From contig NC_066267.1 in assembly GCF_905404315.1 (NCBI RefSeq), positions 7,454,501 to 7,518,500 on the forward strand: DNA of 64,000 nt. Reading direction: 5' to 3'. Shown here in pieces: positions 53,891 to 64,000 of the stretch. Every line of letters begins with the position of its first letter. Within the stretch, counting starts at the first letter, position 1. Under the pieces are notes generated by a model. It worked only from the letters and a program-made list of their open reading frames with translations. It was not told the origin of the DNA and searched no databases. The position numbers and the translations under genes are program-made. The DNA comes from Leptidea sinapis. Taxonomy: Eukaryota; Arthropoda; Insecta; Lepidoptera; Pieridae.

Positions 53891-54200
53891 CTAGCTGACC
53901 CAGCAAACGTTATATTGCCGATATTAAAATCGCGATACAAAAGTAACTGTTGATCGTAGATGGGTGAAAATTTGAAGTTGTATGTATTTTTTAATGCTGA
54001 CTCATAATCAAACAAATTAAAAAAAAATAAAAAAAAATCGTGTGGACCACCCTTAACATTTAGGGGGATGAAAAATAGATGTTTTCTGATTCTCAGACCA
54101 ACCCAATATGCACTCAAAATTTCATGAGAATCGGTCAAGCCGTTTCGGAGGAGTTCAATGTTTAACACCATGATACGAGAATTTTATATATTAGATATAG
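53891..54200 (-). mobile_element. Helitron G
   Basis: The minus strand ends GTTTGCTGGGTCAGCTAG at 53891, preceded by A on the plus side, and begins in TATCTATATCTAATATATAA. The body (AGGGGGATGAAAAATAGATG and TCATGAGAATCGGTCAAGCC in plus orientation) is unlike Helitron E. A 134-codon frame across it is a non-coding shadow. Confidence 0.75.
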
Positions 54201-54650
54201 ATAGATCTAAATATGGATCCTTGATAAAAATATTTGGTTCAAACCGTTCATATGATAAAATGATATTTCATTGAATAAAACCTATGAGTTTTTCGTTCAA
54301 ACCAAGTTCACATCACAATAATTATGACCTATTCCGATATTAATCTTAAGAAATTTTGCTTGAAAAAAAATCTTAAAATATAAAATGTTTTTAAATTGTG
54401 GCTCTCGCTTTCAGAAAACATTTTGAAACTCAACTAATTAGAGTCACAGATATGCTAGTTTTTATAACGAGCACTTATGAAACAGAAAGTAAAAGTGCAC
54501 CGGGCTTAGAATAAATAAAATGAATTTTAATCTACCTCAATCCAATTACCAATTTATCCGGCCGAGCGTTCAAAGGCGTTAATTTATAAAACATTCAATC
54601 AAATTAAATCTCTATTTTTATTTGAGATCTTAATATCTTTAAGACTGGGT
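54201..54650. other. AT-rich stretch, nothing recognised
   Basis: No repeat or plausible frame. Confidence 0.45.
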
Positions 54651-54997
54651 TGCATCAACTAACTTTAGCAATAACAAACATGTTGAAGTAACGGTTTATC
54701 AAAATGTGTTGCACCATTCAACAATTTTTAGATGACGTCACAACTTTAACTGTTAACAGTAACCGTCCAAACTTCGCCGGTTAAAGCTATTGTTAATGTT
54801 AAATAGCTAAATAACGACCTGTCAAAAGATTCAGATAAATATTCAATACTGACTTGAATTCACTTTTTAACTTTAGCTATCTCAAGGAATACGATGATGC
54901 AACACATTCCACAGTCAATGTTAAAGTCACCGTTACTGTTAACGTTAAATTAACTTAAACCTTAACTATAACAGCTAATAATAGGCAACCCAGCCTT
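54651..54997. mobile_element. MITE H, copy 2
   Basis: Starts AAGACTGGGTTGC and ends GGCAACCCAGCCTT, about 13-bp inverted termini with one mismatch. The interior matches 43324-43677 in reverse orientation (AAAGCTATTGTTAATGTTAA, GATGATGCAACACATTCC). Confidence 0.8.
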
Positions 54998-55212
54998 ATT
55001 ATTATTAAATCGTAACGTGCCGTGTCTGCCCATCTATGATTTTCCAAACACGGGAAAGGGACAGACAGTCCTATAATACAAACAAATTAAGAAGCAGTTA
55101 CTGGTGGACAAGCTTTGGTCTGAGAATGATAATTTGAACTTGGTAGAAGATTTAGTTGAATAATTACTGTTACCGACAGTAATAATAATTATAATATGTG
55201 GAGAGTATATGC

Positions 55213-55306
55213 ACATCCTGAGCGGCACTGCATTGTAATGGGCAGGGCGCATCAATTACCATCAGCTGAACGTCGTGCTCGTCTCGTCTCTTATTTAAAA
55301 AAAAAA
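55213..55306 (+). mobile_element. Family A SINE-like repeat, 5'-truncated
   Basis: Only the last ~95 bp: ATCCTGAGCGGCACTGCATT to CGTCTCGTCTC and an A-run. One of the few truncated copies. Confidence 0.8.
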
Positions 55307-55328
55307 TGTACATTGTGATGATAACTTC

Positions 55329-55560
55329 GTGAAAGCTGAGATACACAAATTGTCGAAGTATCTAGACCTGGCACACGAGGTTACTGCTATGTGTGATGTT
55401 GATTCAACAATAATTGTCTCGATAGTCGATTCCGGAAACGGTCATATAGCAAAGAGCCTCAACCGTCATCTCAAGAGGCTCTCGCTAAATAACTGGATTC
55501 AGGGTCAGATACAGAAGGTTTGATAACCACTGGCAGAATTATAGGGAAACTACGCCGGTC
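55329..55560 (+). pseudogene. Non-LTR polymerase C-terminal relic
   Basis: A 64-codon frame: AEIHKLSKYLDLAHEVTAMC, DVDSTIIVSIVDSGNGHIAK and SLNRHLKRLSLNNWIQGQIQ. Helical segments and the DLAxEV..MW.V...IVPIV pattern recall the C-terminal tail of certain animal reverse transcriptases. The frame ends at a TGA after QIQKV, but related codons (TGRIIGKLRRSDS) continue in another frame. Directly follows a family A fragment. Confidence 0.5.
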
Positions 55561-56569
55561 GGACTCAATTTTTTATATTTTATATTAATATAATTATAAA
55601 CATAGGAAATAAGATTCAATTAAAATAAAGTAAATATAGTTATAAGAGTTATATTATAATAAAGTATATAATAATAATAAATCTTTATTTATCCATTAAA
55701 ACTTATTCTGAAGCTGAACTGAATATGACTATAATATAAATTATATATAGATATTTCTAATAAAATGGACTTTTGTAGAATTTATAAATACGTTACAGCT
55801 CTTATTTATTCATTATCTTTACAAAGCAATTATGTTATGTTAGCTTTAGTTTGCAGCCTAACATTTTATAACATGTTATCATATTTCTTAAAATGAGTTA
55901 TATGCTACCCTGAAAACGTGGTCAGTTTTAACTTCAACACTTCAATTAATCACTTACGCAAAACATACAGATGAATATACATTCACAACCGACTTGTTGC
56001 GAACAACAAATAAAACAGAAACTCTGGCAAAGACACAAAATTTTGTTTTCGTCCAGTTTATGTTGTACGATTTTTGTATGTTGTGCATGAGCAACTCAAC
56101 AAAACGAGCATTTGTATACAAAAAGTATCATAATATTTCGCTTTACTTGAAAACCAAACTAAAAGTAGAGATTAATTTACATTAAGTTTAAATTAGCAAT
56201 AGTGTGATCAACGAACAAATGTATTTTATTTATATTCGTTTTCTTCGCGTTTTTTTTATCAATTTATTTATTTTCACACCATCAAAAATATGAAATCACA
56301 TATCACTGCAAAAAGATCCAACCCATTCTCCATAAAACCATAATCAAGTAATATGAGTAATTTTCTTTGGTAATTTATACATCTACATAGACTTTGACAG
56401 CTGTGAACACGTCGAAAAAATAGTGCTGAACAGTAAGGTTCTATTTTCAGTAACCCACGCACACGAAAAAGTGACTGATGTATCGCGAGTAAAAGACGTA
56501 GGCTTCATGCACACCAAAGTAATAAACCTTGCTTGGTGCCATGCGTAGCCTAACAGCATGAGGCCCGTA
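55561..56569. other. AT-rich stretch, nothing recognised
   Basis: Several short frames without motifs. Confidence 0.45.
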
Positions 56570-56704
56570 TATTTTATTGAAAAGAGCGCAAGAAAAGAAT
56601 GCCGGGAGAGTTTCATGCGCCATTTGTTTCGGAAGTGGTGTTAGTCTTAGAAGTGGCATCAAAAAGGAATCAATTTCGAATTCTTTTGCCTTTTTATGCC
56701 TTCT
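56570..56704 (+). mobile_element. LINE-C 3' tail, internally deleted
   Basis: TTGAAAAGAGCGCAAGAAAA, GCGCCATTTGTTTCGGAAGT and GCCTTTTTATGCCTT. The CTCTCTCAGAG block is missing. Confidence 0.7.
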
Positions 56705-57299
56705 ATCTAGACGAATAAACTATCTAAGGTGATTTCATTTCTTTTCAAATAGTTTTGATAGTGCCGTAGTAACTATTTTATCTAATCATTTTTTTATAAT
56801 ATATCAAATTAATATTTTGTGTAAATATAAAATTAAATAATTTATATTGTAGTCAAAATCGTTAAGACTAAGTTTGCATGCTATTGGTAATGGCTAAATA
56901 GGAGATACTATAAGCTATTGTAAGACCAAATTTGTACCACCTATTAAATAGCAAATAAATAAATATGAATGAATGAATGAATTCATTTTGGAATCTGAAC
57001 CGGTCATAGACTGAAATCTAATAATAGTCTCGCATGACTCAAAGATGCTAAAATTATCTCATTCGTCTCGACTCCTCTTTGTATAAAATGCCATGACGGC
57101 TCTATTTATGGATTGAGTGTCGTCGTGGAAATCTTTTAGGTCGTTAGGTCTACGGAGACCTAAATACCTGAATAGTTCACAATAATACATTGTATCAACT
57201 ATAAACACGGTATTTTTTACCCTAATAAAATCCTTGTTTATCAATTTTCAATTTCACAATTATCAACATTCTTTTAAAATTTTCTTACAAAATATGTAA
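56705..57299. other. AT-rich stretch with GAAT microsatellite
   Basis: GAATGAATGAATGAATTC-type repeat at 56967-56986. Otherwise unassigned. Confidence 0.4.
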
Positions 57300-57435
57300 T
57301 GTAATTTATTTTTACTAACGTTAACTGTACATGTAACGGTGGACTCTACCAAAATTCCAGTTAATGTTACAATAAAGGTTAACTATAACAATAATCTTAA
57401 CGAGCGTTGGTTCACATCGACGAATTACATTGCAC
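57300..57435. repeat. MITE-like relic rich in GTTAAC
   Basis: AACGTTAACTGTACATG, AGGTTAACTATAACAATAAT and a terminal ATTGCACCCTC resemble the composition and ends of elements at 43324, 54651 and 58083. Boundaries uncertain. Confidence 0.4.
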
Positions 57436-58082
57436 CCTCATATATATCGTTATCGTTTAAGTTATTAAGCTTGCTAATGAAATAGGGCAGTATTTTCTCA
57501 TATGACAATACTTTATGATGAAAGTGACTGGCTGACAATTTACATTCACGATATGACAGATAAATGTTTATTCGGGGCGGTTTGTTCGCTCCACAGAGTA
57601 GCTTCGTATATTATTATGTTCATTCATTAGTTATTTTTGTTCTTTCATATTTGTTAATTATTGTTAATTGTTTTGAATCTCTAGAATTATTATGATTATT
57701 TGTTATTTAGTGAACTTATGTAGTTTTTCAGTAGAAAAATATGATGGAAGAGCAAAAATCCTCCAATAATTCGTTTCAGAAATTCTGTTTAAGTAGGTAC
57801 ATCAATTCAAGTTAAACTTCGTACCGTTTACGAATTATTGACATATTCGTGTATTTCGTCTTCCGTGTCGGAAGAACTTATTTCCTAGAAGATTTCTTTT
57901 CAAGCAATTAGATTACTAGAACTCTAAATACAAGTAGGTACTTACCTAAAAAATCGGAATAAATTTATTTTTAGACATAATAATGACAATTTAATTAAAG
58001 AACACAAAAGAAACAAACAGATATCAGACATAATACGTAGCTGTTTGATAATAACTTTACCGCTAACTACCCAATATCCGAC
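57436..58082. other. AT-rich stretch, nothing recognised
   Basis: No features seen. Confidence 0.4.
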
Positions 58083-58393
58083 GGTTATTTTTAACGTCAA
58101 AATTGACGTCATTTTTACGCGCGTAAGATGGTGCAATTTATTTTAAGCTGATTTAACGTTGACTTTCGGTAGTTAACAATAAAGTGGTATGGTGCAACTT
58201 ACCCTGGAAAGTGTTATAATTAAAAGTGAAACTTTTATTACATAGTCTCAAACTTTTTCGCCTGAGTGTTTCGCGTGATGTTGCATTTAGTCGGTAATAT
58301 ATGCGTCTTACAATTTAGCAACTTATCATGTCGGGCACACACTCCAAAGTAGGTATAGATTTTATAAAAATCTATTGTATTTTATGTCTTTTC
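58083..58393. repeat. Tandem duplicate M, unit 1, with MITE-like end
   Basis: From about 58124: GGTGCAATTTATTTTAAGCT, AAAGTGGTATGGTGCAACTT ACCCT, and GTGAAACTTTTATTACATAG; then at 58296-58393 the block repeated near 60076. Two GGTGCAA motifs recall the termini of GTTGCACC-type MITEs. Confidence 0.6.
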
Positions 58394-58530
58394 CAAGTTG
58401 GTGCAATTTATTTTGAGCTGATTTAACGTTAACTATAAAGTGGTGCAACTGACCCTAAAAAGAGTTATATTTTAAAGTGAAACTTTTATTACATCGTCTC
58501 AAACTTTTTCGTCTGTGTGTTGCATGTCGC
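58394..58530. repeat. Tandem duplicate M, unit 2
   Basis: GGTGCAATTTATTTTGAGCT, AAAGTGGTGCAACTGACCCT and GTGAAACTTTTATTACATCG repeat unit 1 at a 270-bp offset. The two diverge after about 58530. Confidence 0.65.
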
Positions 58531-58683
58531 GTGACGGTCGGGCGGCGCCTATAGTTCGCAGCAGCTGACCGTGTAGTGTATAGACTATTACTCATTTGTG
58601 CCAGTGCTCCACGCTATTTTGTTTGTTTTTTAATATGTGTATATAATCTTAATAATTGTTAAGTAATATGTATGTCGTACTCT

Positions 58684-58833
58684 CCCTGATTAAAAATATT
58701 GATTGAAAGGTATTGGGAATCAGGCACCTTATGTAAACTGTATCTATATATACATGAAAAAGAATTGAAAGTATTGAAAAGTATTCAAATTTCATCATTT
58801 TTCATCCTTTTCAATCAATATTTTTAACTAGGG
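58684..58833. mobile_element. 150-bp MITE with 27-bp inverted ends
   Basis: Starts CCCTGATTAAAAATATTGAT then TGAAAGG, and ends CCTTTTCAATCAATATTTTT then AACTAGGG: almost perfect inverted repeats. The interior is AT-rich and non-coding. Confidence 0.8.
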
Positions 58834-58876
58834 CTAAGACACAGAGTTCAATAAAAATATTAGTTGGAGACTTACA

Positions 58877-59012
58877 CCTTTATTCATAATGGTCTGCTAA
58901 CTTAAAACAGCTGCTAAAGAGTGTTATTTCTCATTCTGACTTAGGTCAATAGAAGAAGACAGAGTGAGAATTAACAATGTTTTAAGTTAGCAGACTATTA
59001 TGAATAAGGGGG
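58877..59012. mobile_element. 136-bp MITE with ~33-bp inverted ends
   Basis: Left CCTTTATTCATAATGGTCTG CTAACTTAAAACA and right TGTTTTAAGTTAGCAGACTA TTATGAATAAGG are inverse with few mismatches. The short interior contains its own CATTCTGACTTAGG-like dyad. Non-coding. Confidence 0.8.
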
Positions 59013-59499
59013 TTAGTCTACTTTTATTCTTTCCCATTATCATTCCAATTTTCCAAGTATAAAATTAAGATTAATAAAACGATTTTCATACCCTTAATGA
59101 AATATTATTCCAAAAATATTTGGTTAAATGTCTATAATGTGAAAAAGGGTTTCACTTTTACCGTGGTTTCATAACACCACACAATCCTTTTTGTTTATAT
59201 TTTGTTGTTATTTGTGCTTAAAAAATTGTTTTCTTAGTGTTTCAGTTTTAAAATAATGAAAGTCCTTTAAAACTTAATTACAAATTATGTATGAAATAAG
59301 AACTGAACTAAATTTACGCCGAACGAACGGGGTGTTTGTGGTAGCTGGATGATCTTCTCACCGGGAAATCTGATTTTTTTTATTTTTTTTTTTTATTAAA
59401 GTTCTTATATATTTTTTTATATAATAAATAGCTAATAAAATGCTCGCATAGTGCCTTTATTTTATATATATATATATGTGTGGATTGATGCATCATTTT
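59013..59499. other. AT-rich stretch, nothing recognised
   Basis: Poly-T and TA runs at 59375-59480. Confidence 0.4.
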
Positions 59500-59690
59500 A
59501 AGTGTGTAAATAAATGAAAATAAGAATCTGTAATACCATTCTCAAAAGAGCAACCTTACAGTTTCTTGTGCGTTCTTCTCTAAGGAAATATGCCTTCCGA
59601 ACGAGCTGTAAGAAAAAAATTACATATTTCAAGTGTAATGCAATTTACATACCAAATAAAAATATTTTTGTTTGTTTGTTTGTTTGCCTG
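59500..59690 (+). mobile_element. LINE 3' tail with TTTG microsatellite
   Basis: AGTTTCTTGTGCGTTCTTCT followed by CCAAATAAAAATATTTTTGT and repeated TTTG resembles the 3' tails of LINE-B and LINE-C (GAGTTTCTTGCGCCCATTCT, AATAAAAATATTTG) but is a third family. No coding sequence. Confidence 0.6.
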
Positions 59691-60075
59691 TAAGCGAGTT
59701 TACAGATTCAATTCGCATTTAACACAACACATAATAAACACTATAGCCTGAACGCGTTTAATAAAAGATTGTGACTTCAGTTGTTAAAAGTACGTCAATG
59801 GTACACGCCTATTATTTTTGAAAAATCTTTATTTCATCAATAAAATAAGCTGAAACTACAATAACTGTATATTTATAAGTGTAGTAAGAATTACGCGCGA
59901 ATACGCTCGCAAATGTTATTGTGGCCAATTATGAGGTAACGCATCAGATATCAACGTTCATGGGATGCGGTTGTATTTATTGAGCCGTGACGTCATTAAT
60001 GTTTCAGTTATACTTTTTGTTGAATATCTTTTTTAAACTCAACTTCTACCGCCGCACATTAGCAGGCATTACATT
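59691..60075. other. Unassigned stretch
   Basis: No features seen. Confidence 0.4.
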
Positions 60076-60178
60076 AATATATACGTCTTACAATTTAGCA
60101 ACTTATCATGCCAGGAACACACTTCAAAGTAGGTATAGATTTTATAAAAATCTGTTGTATTCGATGTCTTTTCCAAAT
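60076..60178 (+). repeat. Second copy of the 58296-58393 block
   Basis: CGTCTTACAATTTAGCAACT then TATCATGCCAGGAACACACT and AAGTAGGTATAGATTTTATA match 58296-58393 with few changes, 1.8 kb away. Confidence 0.75.
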
Positions 60179-60228
60179 TTATTTTGTACGTGCTGTACTG
60201 AGAGAATAAAATTATACTTATTTATTTA

Positions 60229-60522
60229 TTTTATGAAAATAAGGAACGAGACGAGCAGGACGCTCAGCTGATGGTAATTGATACGCCCCACCCAGTACAA
60301 TGCAATGCCGCTCATGATTCTTGAAAAACCCAAAAATTCTAAGCGGCACTAGAATTCCGCTCGTCACCTTGAGACATAAGATGTTAAGTCTCATTTGCCC
60401 AGCAATTTCACTAGCTACGGCGCCCTTCAGACTGAAACATAGTAATGTTTGCACATTACTGCTTTACGGCAGAAATAGGCGCCATAATCTGGCCGGCTTC
60501 CAGTGCAAGGGAGCCCACTGGT
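60229..60522 (-). mobile_element. Family A SINE-like repeat, copy 11
   Basis: TTTTATGAAAATAAGGAACG (A-tail complement) to GGAGCCCACTGGT. A short deletion removes part of the GTTGTGGTACC block. Confidence 0.85.
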
Positions 60523-60669
60523 AAAACAATTGCTTGAATCATTGTATAAACTACTTTATAGATGACCTGTCAGGCCCATGGATGATGCCTGACCAATTTT
60601 AATTTGTCAGTGTGTCGTTAGCCAGTTTAATATTCAAAATACTAGGGAGATATCAAGGAGACGTACACC

Positions 60670-60795
60670 TTCCTTAAGGGCCGGCAACGCTCCTGTGATT
60701 CCTCTGGTGTTGTGGTGGTGATTGTGGGTGGCGGTGATCAATTAACAACAGGTGAAACGTACACTCGTTTGTCCTCATATTCCATAAAAAAAAGA
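60670..60795 (+). mobile_element. LINE-D 3' tail fragment
   Basis: ACGTACACCTTCCTTAAGGG, CTCCTGTGATTCCTCTGGTG and CTCATATTCCATAAAAAAAA. Only the last codons and the tail remain. Confidence 0.8.
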
Positions 60796-60851
60796 GCTTA
60801 AATGTAGTTCAGTGTTTTAAACTTGTCTATTTTGTAATTTTTCAGAGATTT

Positions 60852-61159
60852 GTTTTATAGTACGGGACGAGACGAGCAGGACATTAAGCTGATGGTAATT
60901 GATACGCCCTGCTCATAACAATGCAATGCTATTCAGGATTCTTGAAATACCCAAAAATTCTGAGCGATACTACAATTGCGCTCATCACCTTGAGACATAA
61001 GGTGGTCAGTCTCATTTGCCCAGTAATTTCACTAGCTACGGCGCCCTTCAGACCGAAACACAGCAATGCTTAAACATTACTGTTTCACGGCAGAAATAGG
61101 CGCCGTTGTGGTACCCATAATCTAGCCGGCATCCTGTGCAAAGGAGCCACCCACGGGTA
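60852..61159 (-). mobile_element. Family A SINE-like repeat, copy 12
   Basis: Full-length, from GGGACGAGACGAGCAGGACA to GGAGCCACCCACGGGT. Only ~330 bp from copy 11 and in the same orientation, with a LINE-D tail between them. Confidence 0.85.
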
Positions 61160-62035
61160 TTTTTTTAACTCTTTCAAATTGGTTTGTATTGCCTGGATAA
61201 AACAAATAATTCCATTTATATTTGTAATTCCTTTTCCTTAATCTCCATCACAGAATATTTATAAAACAGCAAGCTTCTTTTGGAATTTTGATTACAACTT
61301 TTGTTCTCAGACTTTTGTCATTAACAATTCGTTGAGTGCCTGCTCAAATGTCACTTAGGTAATAGCTTGAATGAGAGAGTCTTAATATACGATCTGTTAG
61401 GATTTTATGAGAGTTTCCCAACGATATTAACTGGTTCATTTTCATTTATATTTTTCTTGAGTCAATTTTAAGTAGGATTGTGCTCAAATTGTTAAAAATT
61501 TTGTCTATTTTTTTTCTTATTGCTAAAATTAATTAATGGATTCGATAATCGTTTATTAGACCTTCAATGCTTTTAACCCGTTAAATCGTATCGTTCTTAA
61601 AATTTACAAATAATTATGGTACAATGTAATTTGTTATTTTATAGCACAAGTTAGGGATATCTCATAAGTATTACAGATTGTCTATATTTCAAATAGTGTC
61701 AATTTCCTACTATGCCTATATTAGTGTTGAGCAGGTAAAGTAAATCCTGTTAATGGCGCCAAATTTCTCCAGTTAACAAATAAATGTGTGATCATTGCCT
61801 GTTAAACTTTTATTGTATATATTGGTTCAGTTTGGATGACAATGTATATTTATGAAAAGCATGAAATGGATTAACATCCAGGATTAGCGTCCCATAATGG
61901 ACATCCCCATTGATCAACAGTTCAGCTACAATACTTCGCGTAGTTCGGTGCATTTAGTTAAGAAAGTTGGGTTAATTTATCACGACGACATTACTACTGC
62001 GCACAATGTTAGCTCCGCTTGGTCACAATACCTAT
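61160..62035. other. AT-rich stretch, nothing recognised
   Basis: No frame or repeat seen. Confidence 0.45.
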
Positions 62036-62342
62036 AGTAATAGAACAGTACTTAATAAGATTTAGGCTCTCTAGTATGAAACTAGAGAGCCTAAATCGAC
62101 GCACACATACACTCGATTTACACGGCCGCTAAGCATGCTTGGGGAGACAAAACTAATCTATTGAGTGCCACGCCGTACGACGCCGAGACTGGTCGCTGTG
62201 CGAGTTAAATTAGCTGCACCGCACCCGTCGTCCGTCTGCGCGCGCGTGCGCAATATTTTTATATGTACCAACCCTAGCAATCCGCCCAGACGTAGGTATA
62301 AATTACAAGGAGATCGCTGAGTTACACTACTGTTCTATTACT
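62036..62342. repeat. GC-rich segment bounded by 15-bp inverted repeats
   Basis: AGTAATAGAACAGTA (62036-62050) and TACTGTTCTATTACT (62328-62342) are perfect inverted repeats around ~277 bp. The middle (about 62140-62250) is unusually GC-rich for the window, with CGCGCGCGTGCGCAAT. A perfect hairpin lies at 62060-62096. TATA-like TTTTATATGT (about 62255) and GTATAAATTA (about 62296) follow the GC block. Could be a MITE or a promoter-derived repeat. No coding sequence. Confidence 0.55.
62060..62096. other. Perfect 16-bp stem hairpin
   Basis: ATTTAGGCTCTCTAGT (62060-62075), loop ATGAA, ACTAGAGAGCCTAAAT (62081-62096). Perfect pairing over 16 bp. Confidence 0.9.
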
Positions 62343-62444
62343 TGTGTTGTGGCTTGGCCATTGATTGGGATTGCTCCACAGTACAGACATTCTTAATGAT
62401 TCCAAGTTTAACAAGTAATTCAAAACATATTTTCTTTTATCCAG

Positions 62445-63035
62445 TATGGCCTTAAAATAAATCGTCAGAATACAAAAATCGATCGAAGTCAAAACAATGC
62501 ACCAGATACAGTTGAGATTGCTAATTGCGAGGTTGTACAGTCATACATATACTTAGGATCACTTGTCGCTAATACTGGTGGCTCGAAAGACGAAATTAAA
62601 CGGCGAATTGCTTTTAACAGATATGCAATGCAGAAGTAGACGAGGATATGGCGGGACAGGAATATCACCAAAGCAACTATATGGTGCCGAAACATGGACA
62701 ATCAAAGAACGAGAAAAACAAAGGATTGACGCACTAGAAATGTGGTGATGGAGACGAATGCTACGAGTATCTTGGACACAACGTCGCACAAACGTCTCGA
62801 TATTTTCATCTATAGTTAGAGCGCGTAGATACTTCGGAAATGTTACGCGACGTGGAGAGCATGCCATAGAGAGACTTGTTGTTCAGGGAAGGATCAACGG
62901 CAGTAGGTCAAGAGGACGCTCCCCTATGCGCTGGACAAACTAGATCAAAGCCCCAACCAACACTCCCCTCAACATATGTGCCAGAGAAGCAACAGCCAGG
63001 GATAGCTGGCGTAGAAACGTTCCTCGTGACCACGA
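62445..63035 (+). pseudogene. RTE-like polymerase C-terminal relic
   Basis: Codons in one main frame with stops: IANCEVVQSYIYLGSLVANT, GGSKDEIKRRIAF; then YGAETWTIKEREKQRIDALE, MLRVSWTQRRTNVSIFSSIV, RARRYFGNVTRRGEHAIERL and GRINGSRSRGRSPMRWTN. The YLGS..., YGAETW..K, RMLR.SWTQR and RSRGRSPxRW order marks the post-RT region of an RTE-related LINE, a lineage distinct from the other RTE pieces here. A WW-codon stop (62746-62748) and a stop after RWTN (62941-62943) make it non-functional. The RT domain is missing. Confidence 0.7.
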
Positions 63036-64000
63036 CTGCTCTGTCAAGAGTAATCAGGCGATTCTTCGTCTATCTTCTAAGATAAAATCTTTCTTCTGAA
63101 AGATTTTTTTAAAGTTTGTAGCGTTAATAAAGGACAATCTAAGATAATAAATAAGTGCCGCGTACAAGCTTTAATAAAGTTCTAATAATCAACAATAGAC
63201 TGTCCTTAAAATGTTTTTTTTTTTAATTAAATCTTCACAGATCCTAAGAGATAATATTTCCAAATATTATGGGTGAACAGTTTATAATACAGGTTGATAC
63301 AGGTAAGTAAACATTTCATAAATGAAAATGACGCAGCACACATTGACACGACGCGAAGCCTTGAACTAGAAAATTGTTTCGCAGCATCAAGTGTTTGTCG
63401 CTTCACATTGGCTACAGTGTGTCAGATAACTTGCTATTGTATAAAACTTCTCACTAAAGTTCTGTTTCCCTTGAGAAATACAACTTCGCCATGACTCTGC
63501 CGTAGAAGTATTTCAATTTATTGAAACATACTTTAGTCACTAGCATTTAAAAAGTCAGCATATTAAGGAACTTCGTTCCTATGCGGTGTTCCACGACACC
63601 ACACGGTTTTTTTTTTTTTTTCATTTTCTTTGGTAATATGTAATGAAATGTCATTGACTGAATTATTTATATTGCGAATATATTATTTGTTCTAAGTAAA
63701 ATAAATTGGTTCCGGATAAGTAATCACCAACATATCATATCCAAAAACCTTCTCCGAAACACGCTGCATCTTATGGTATTAATATCTTATTCTGATCAGT
63801 AGATTTCGCAGTATAAGCTTAGGAAAAAACTGACTCTTCATTTATAGTATAGTTAGTTTTTTAACATTGCGACATTGTTTACTTAACTGTCGTAATACCA
63901 ACAAACGCGCAAACCACTAACATCAGGCCGAGTGCTTAAAAAGGTTTCGCAGATAAATAATTATTAATGAATTAGTTTCATAGCCAATTAATCAGAATTA
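63036..64000. other. AT-rich end of window
   Basis: Holds two small hairpins near 63568-63602 (GGAACTTCGTTCC and GGTGTTCCACGACACC) followed by a T-run, a motif pair I associate with insect repeats. A 66-codon frame at 63294-63494 has no domain. Confidence 0.4.

Noticed and set aside
53767..54171. 134-codon minus-strand frame
   Set aside because: It spans Helitron G, a non-coding element. The composition (FF, NN runs) is that of translated AT-rich repeat.
58684..58833. Rho-independent terminator or regulatory stem-loop
   Set aside because: The long inverted ends and AT-rich interior fit a MITE. There is no associated gene.
1..64000. LTR retrotransposons or viral insertions
   Set aside because: No long terminal repeats, primer-binding sites, protease/integrase motifs or viral proteins were seen.

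Overview
The window looks like a gene-poor, AT-rich stretch of an insect nuclear genome, most probably a moth or butterfly (Lepidoptera). This is inferred from the mobile-element set, not from any host gene. The elements are Helitrons ending in GGGTCAGCTAG and inserted between A and T, a ~300-bp A-tailed SINE-like family, CR1-like LINE tails ending in TTTGAA-type repeats, RTE and Jockey-like LINEs, a Penelope-like fragment, Tc1/mariner relatives, and many small inverted-repeat elements. I find no intact host protein gene, no rRNA and no functional tRNA. Bacterial features (operons, ribosome binding sites, CRISPR) are absent and not expected.

Layout. 0-10 kb: scattered SINE-like copies (family A), LINE-B 3' ends, Helitrons and tRNA-like repeats. 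10-19 kb: LINE-B, LINE-C, LINE-D and RTE fragments, a short inverted-repeat element at 15466-15782 with a 9-bp target duplication, and two adjacent inverted-repeat elements at 17845-18377. 19.5-21.6 kb: a palindromic tRNA-like repeat, then a LINE-D copy carrying the longest open frame of the window (564 codons), which has lost the reverse-transcriptase core by an in-frame deletion. 22.8-24.9 kb: an old RTE copy split by a younger opposite-strand RTE with a perfect 13-bp target duplication. 25.3-26.2 kb: two Helitrons head to tail. 26.8-28.1 kb: a minus-strand LINE with a 305-codon frame. 28.3-29.7 kb: a ~400-bp unit repeated three times, interrupted by a family A copy. 30 kb: a Penelope-like fragment. 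36.6-40.3 kb: a mariner-type transposase gene split by a 2.6-kb LINE-D. 41.1-42.7 kb: a decayed Tc1-type DD34E element with both ends recognisable. 48.4-49.4 kb: a decayed mariner. 52.3-52.9 kb: a long foldback element with a Helitron inside one arm. 57-59 kb: a cluster of small inverted-repeat elements. 62.0-62.3 kb: a GC-rich segment with a perfect 16-bp hairpin. 62.4-63.0 kb: another RTE-like relic.

None of the mobile elements appears able to move by itself: every transposase or polymerase frame is truncated, frameshifted or missing catalytic residues. The non-autonomous copies would need enzymes made elsewhere in the genome. The main value of the window is its record of nested insertions, internal deletions and template-switch-like changes. 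I found no convincing undescribed biological system. The closest candidates are the triplicated exon-like unit, the tRNA-containing palindromes and the GC-rich hairpin segment. Family names (A, B, C, D and so on) are local labels used only in this annotation.
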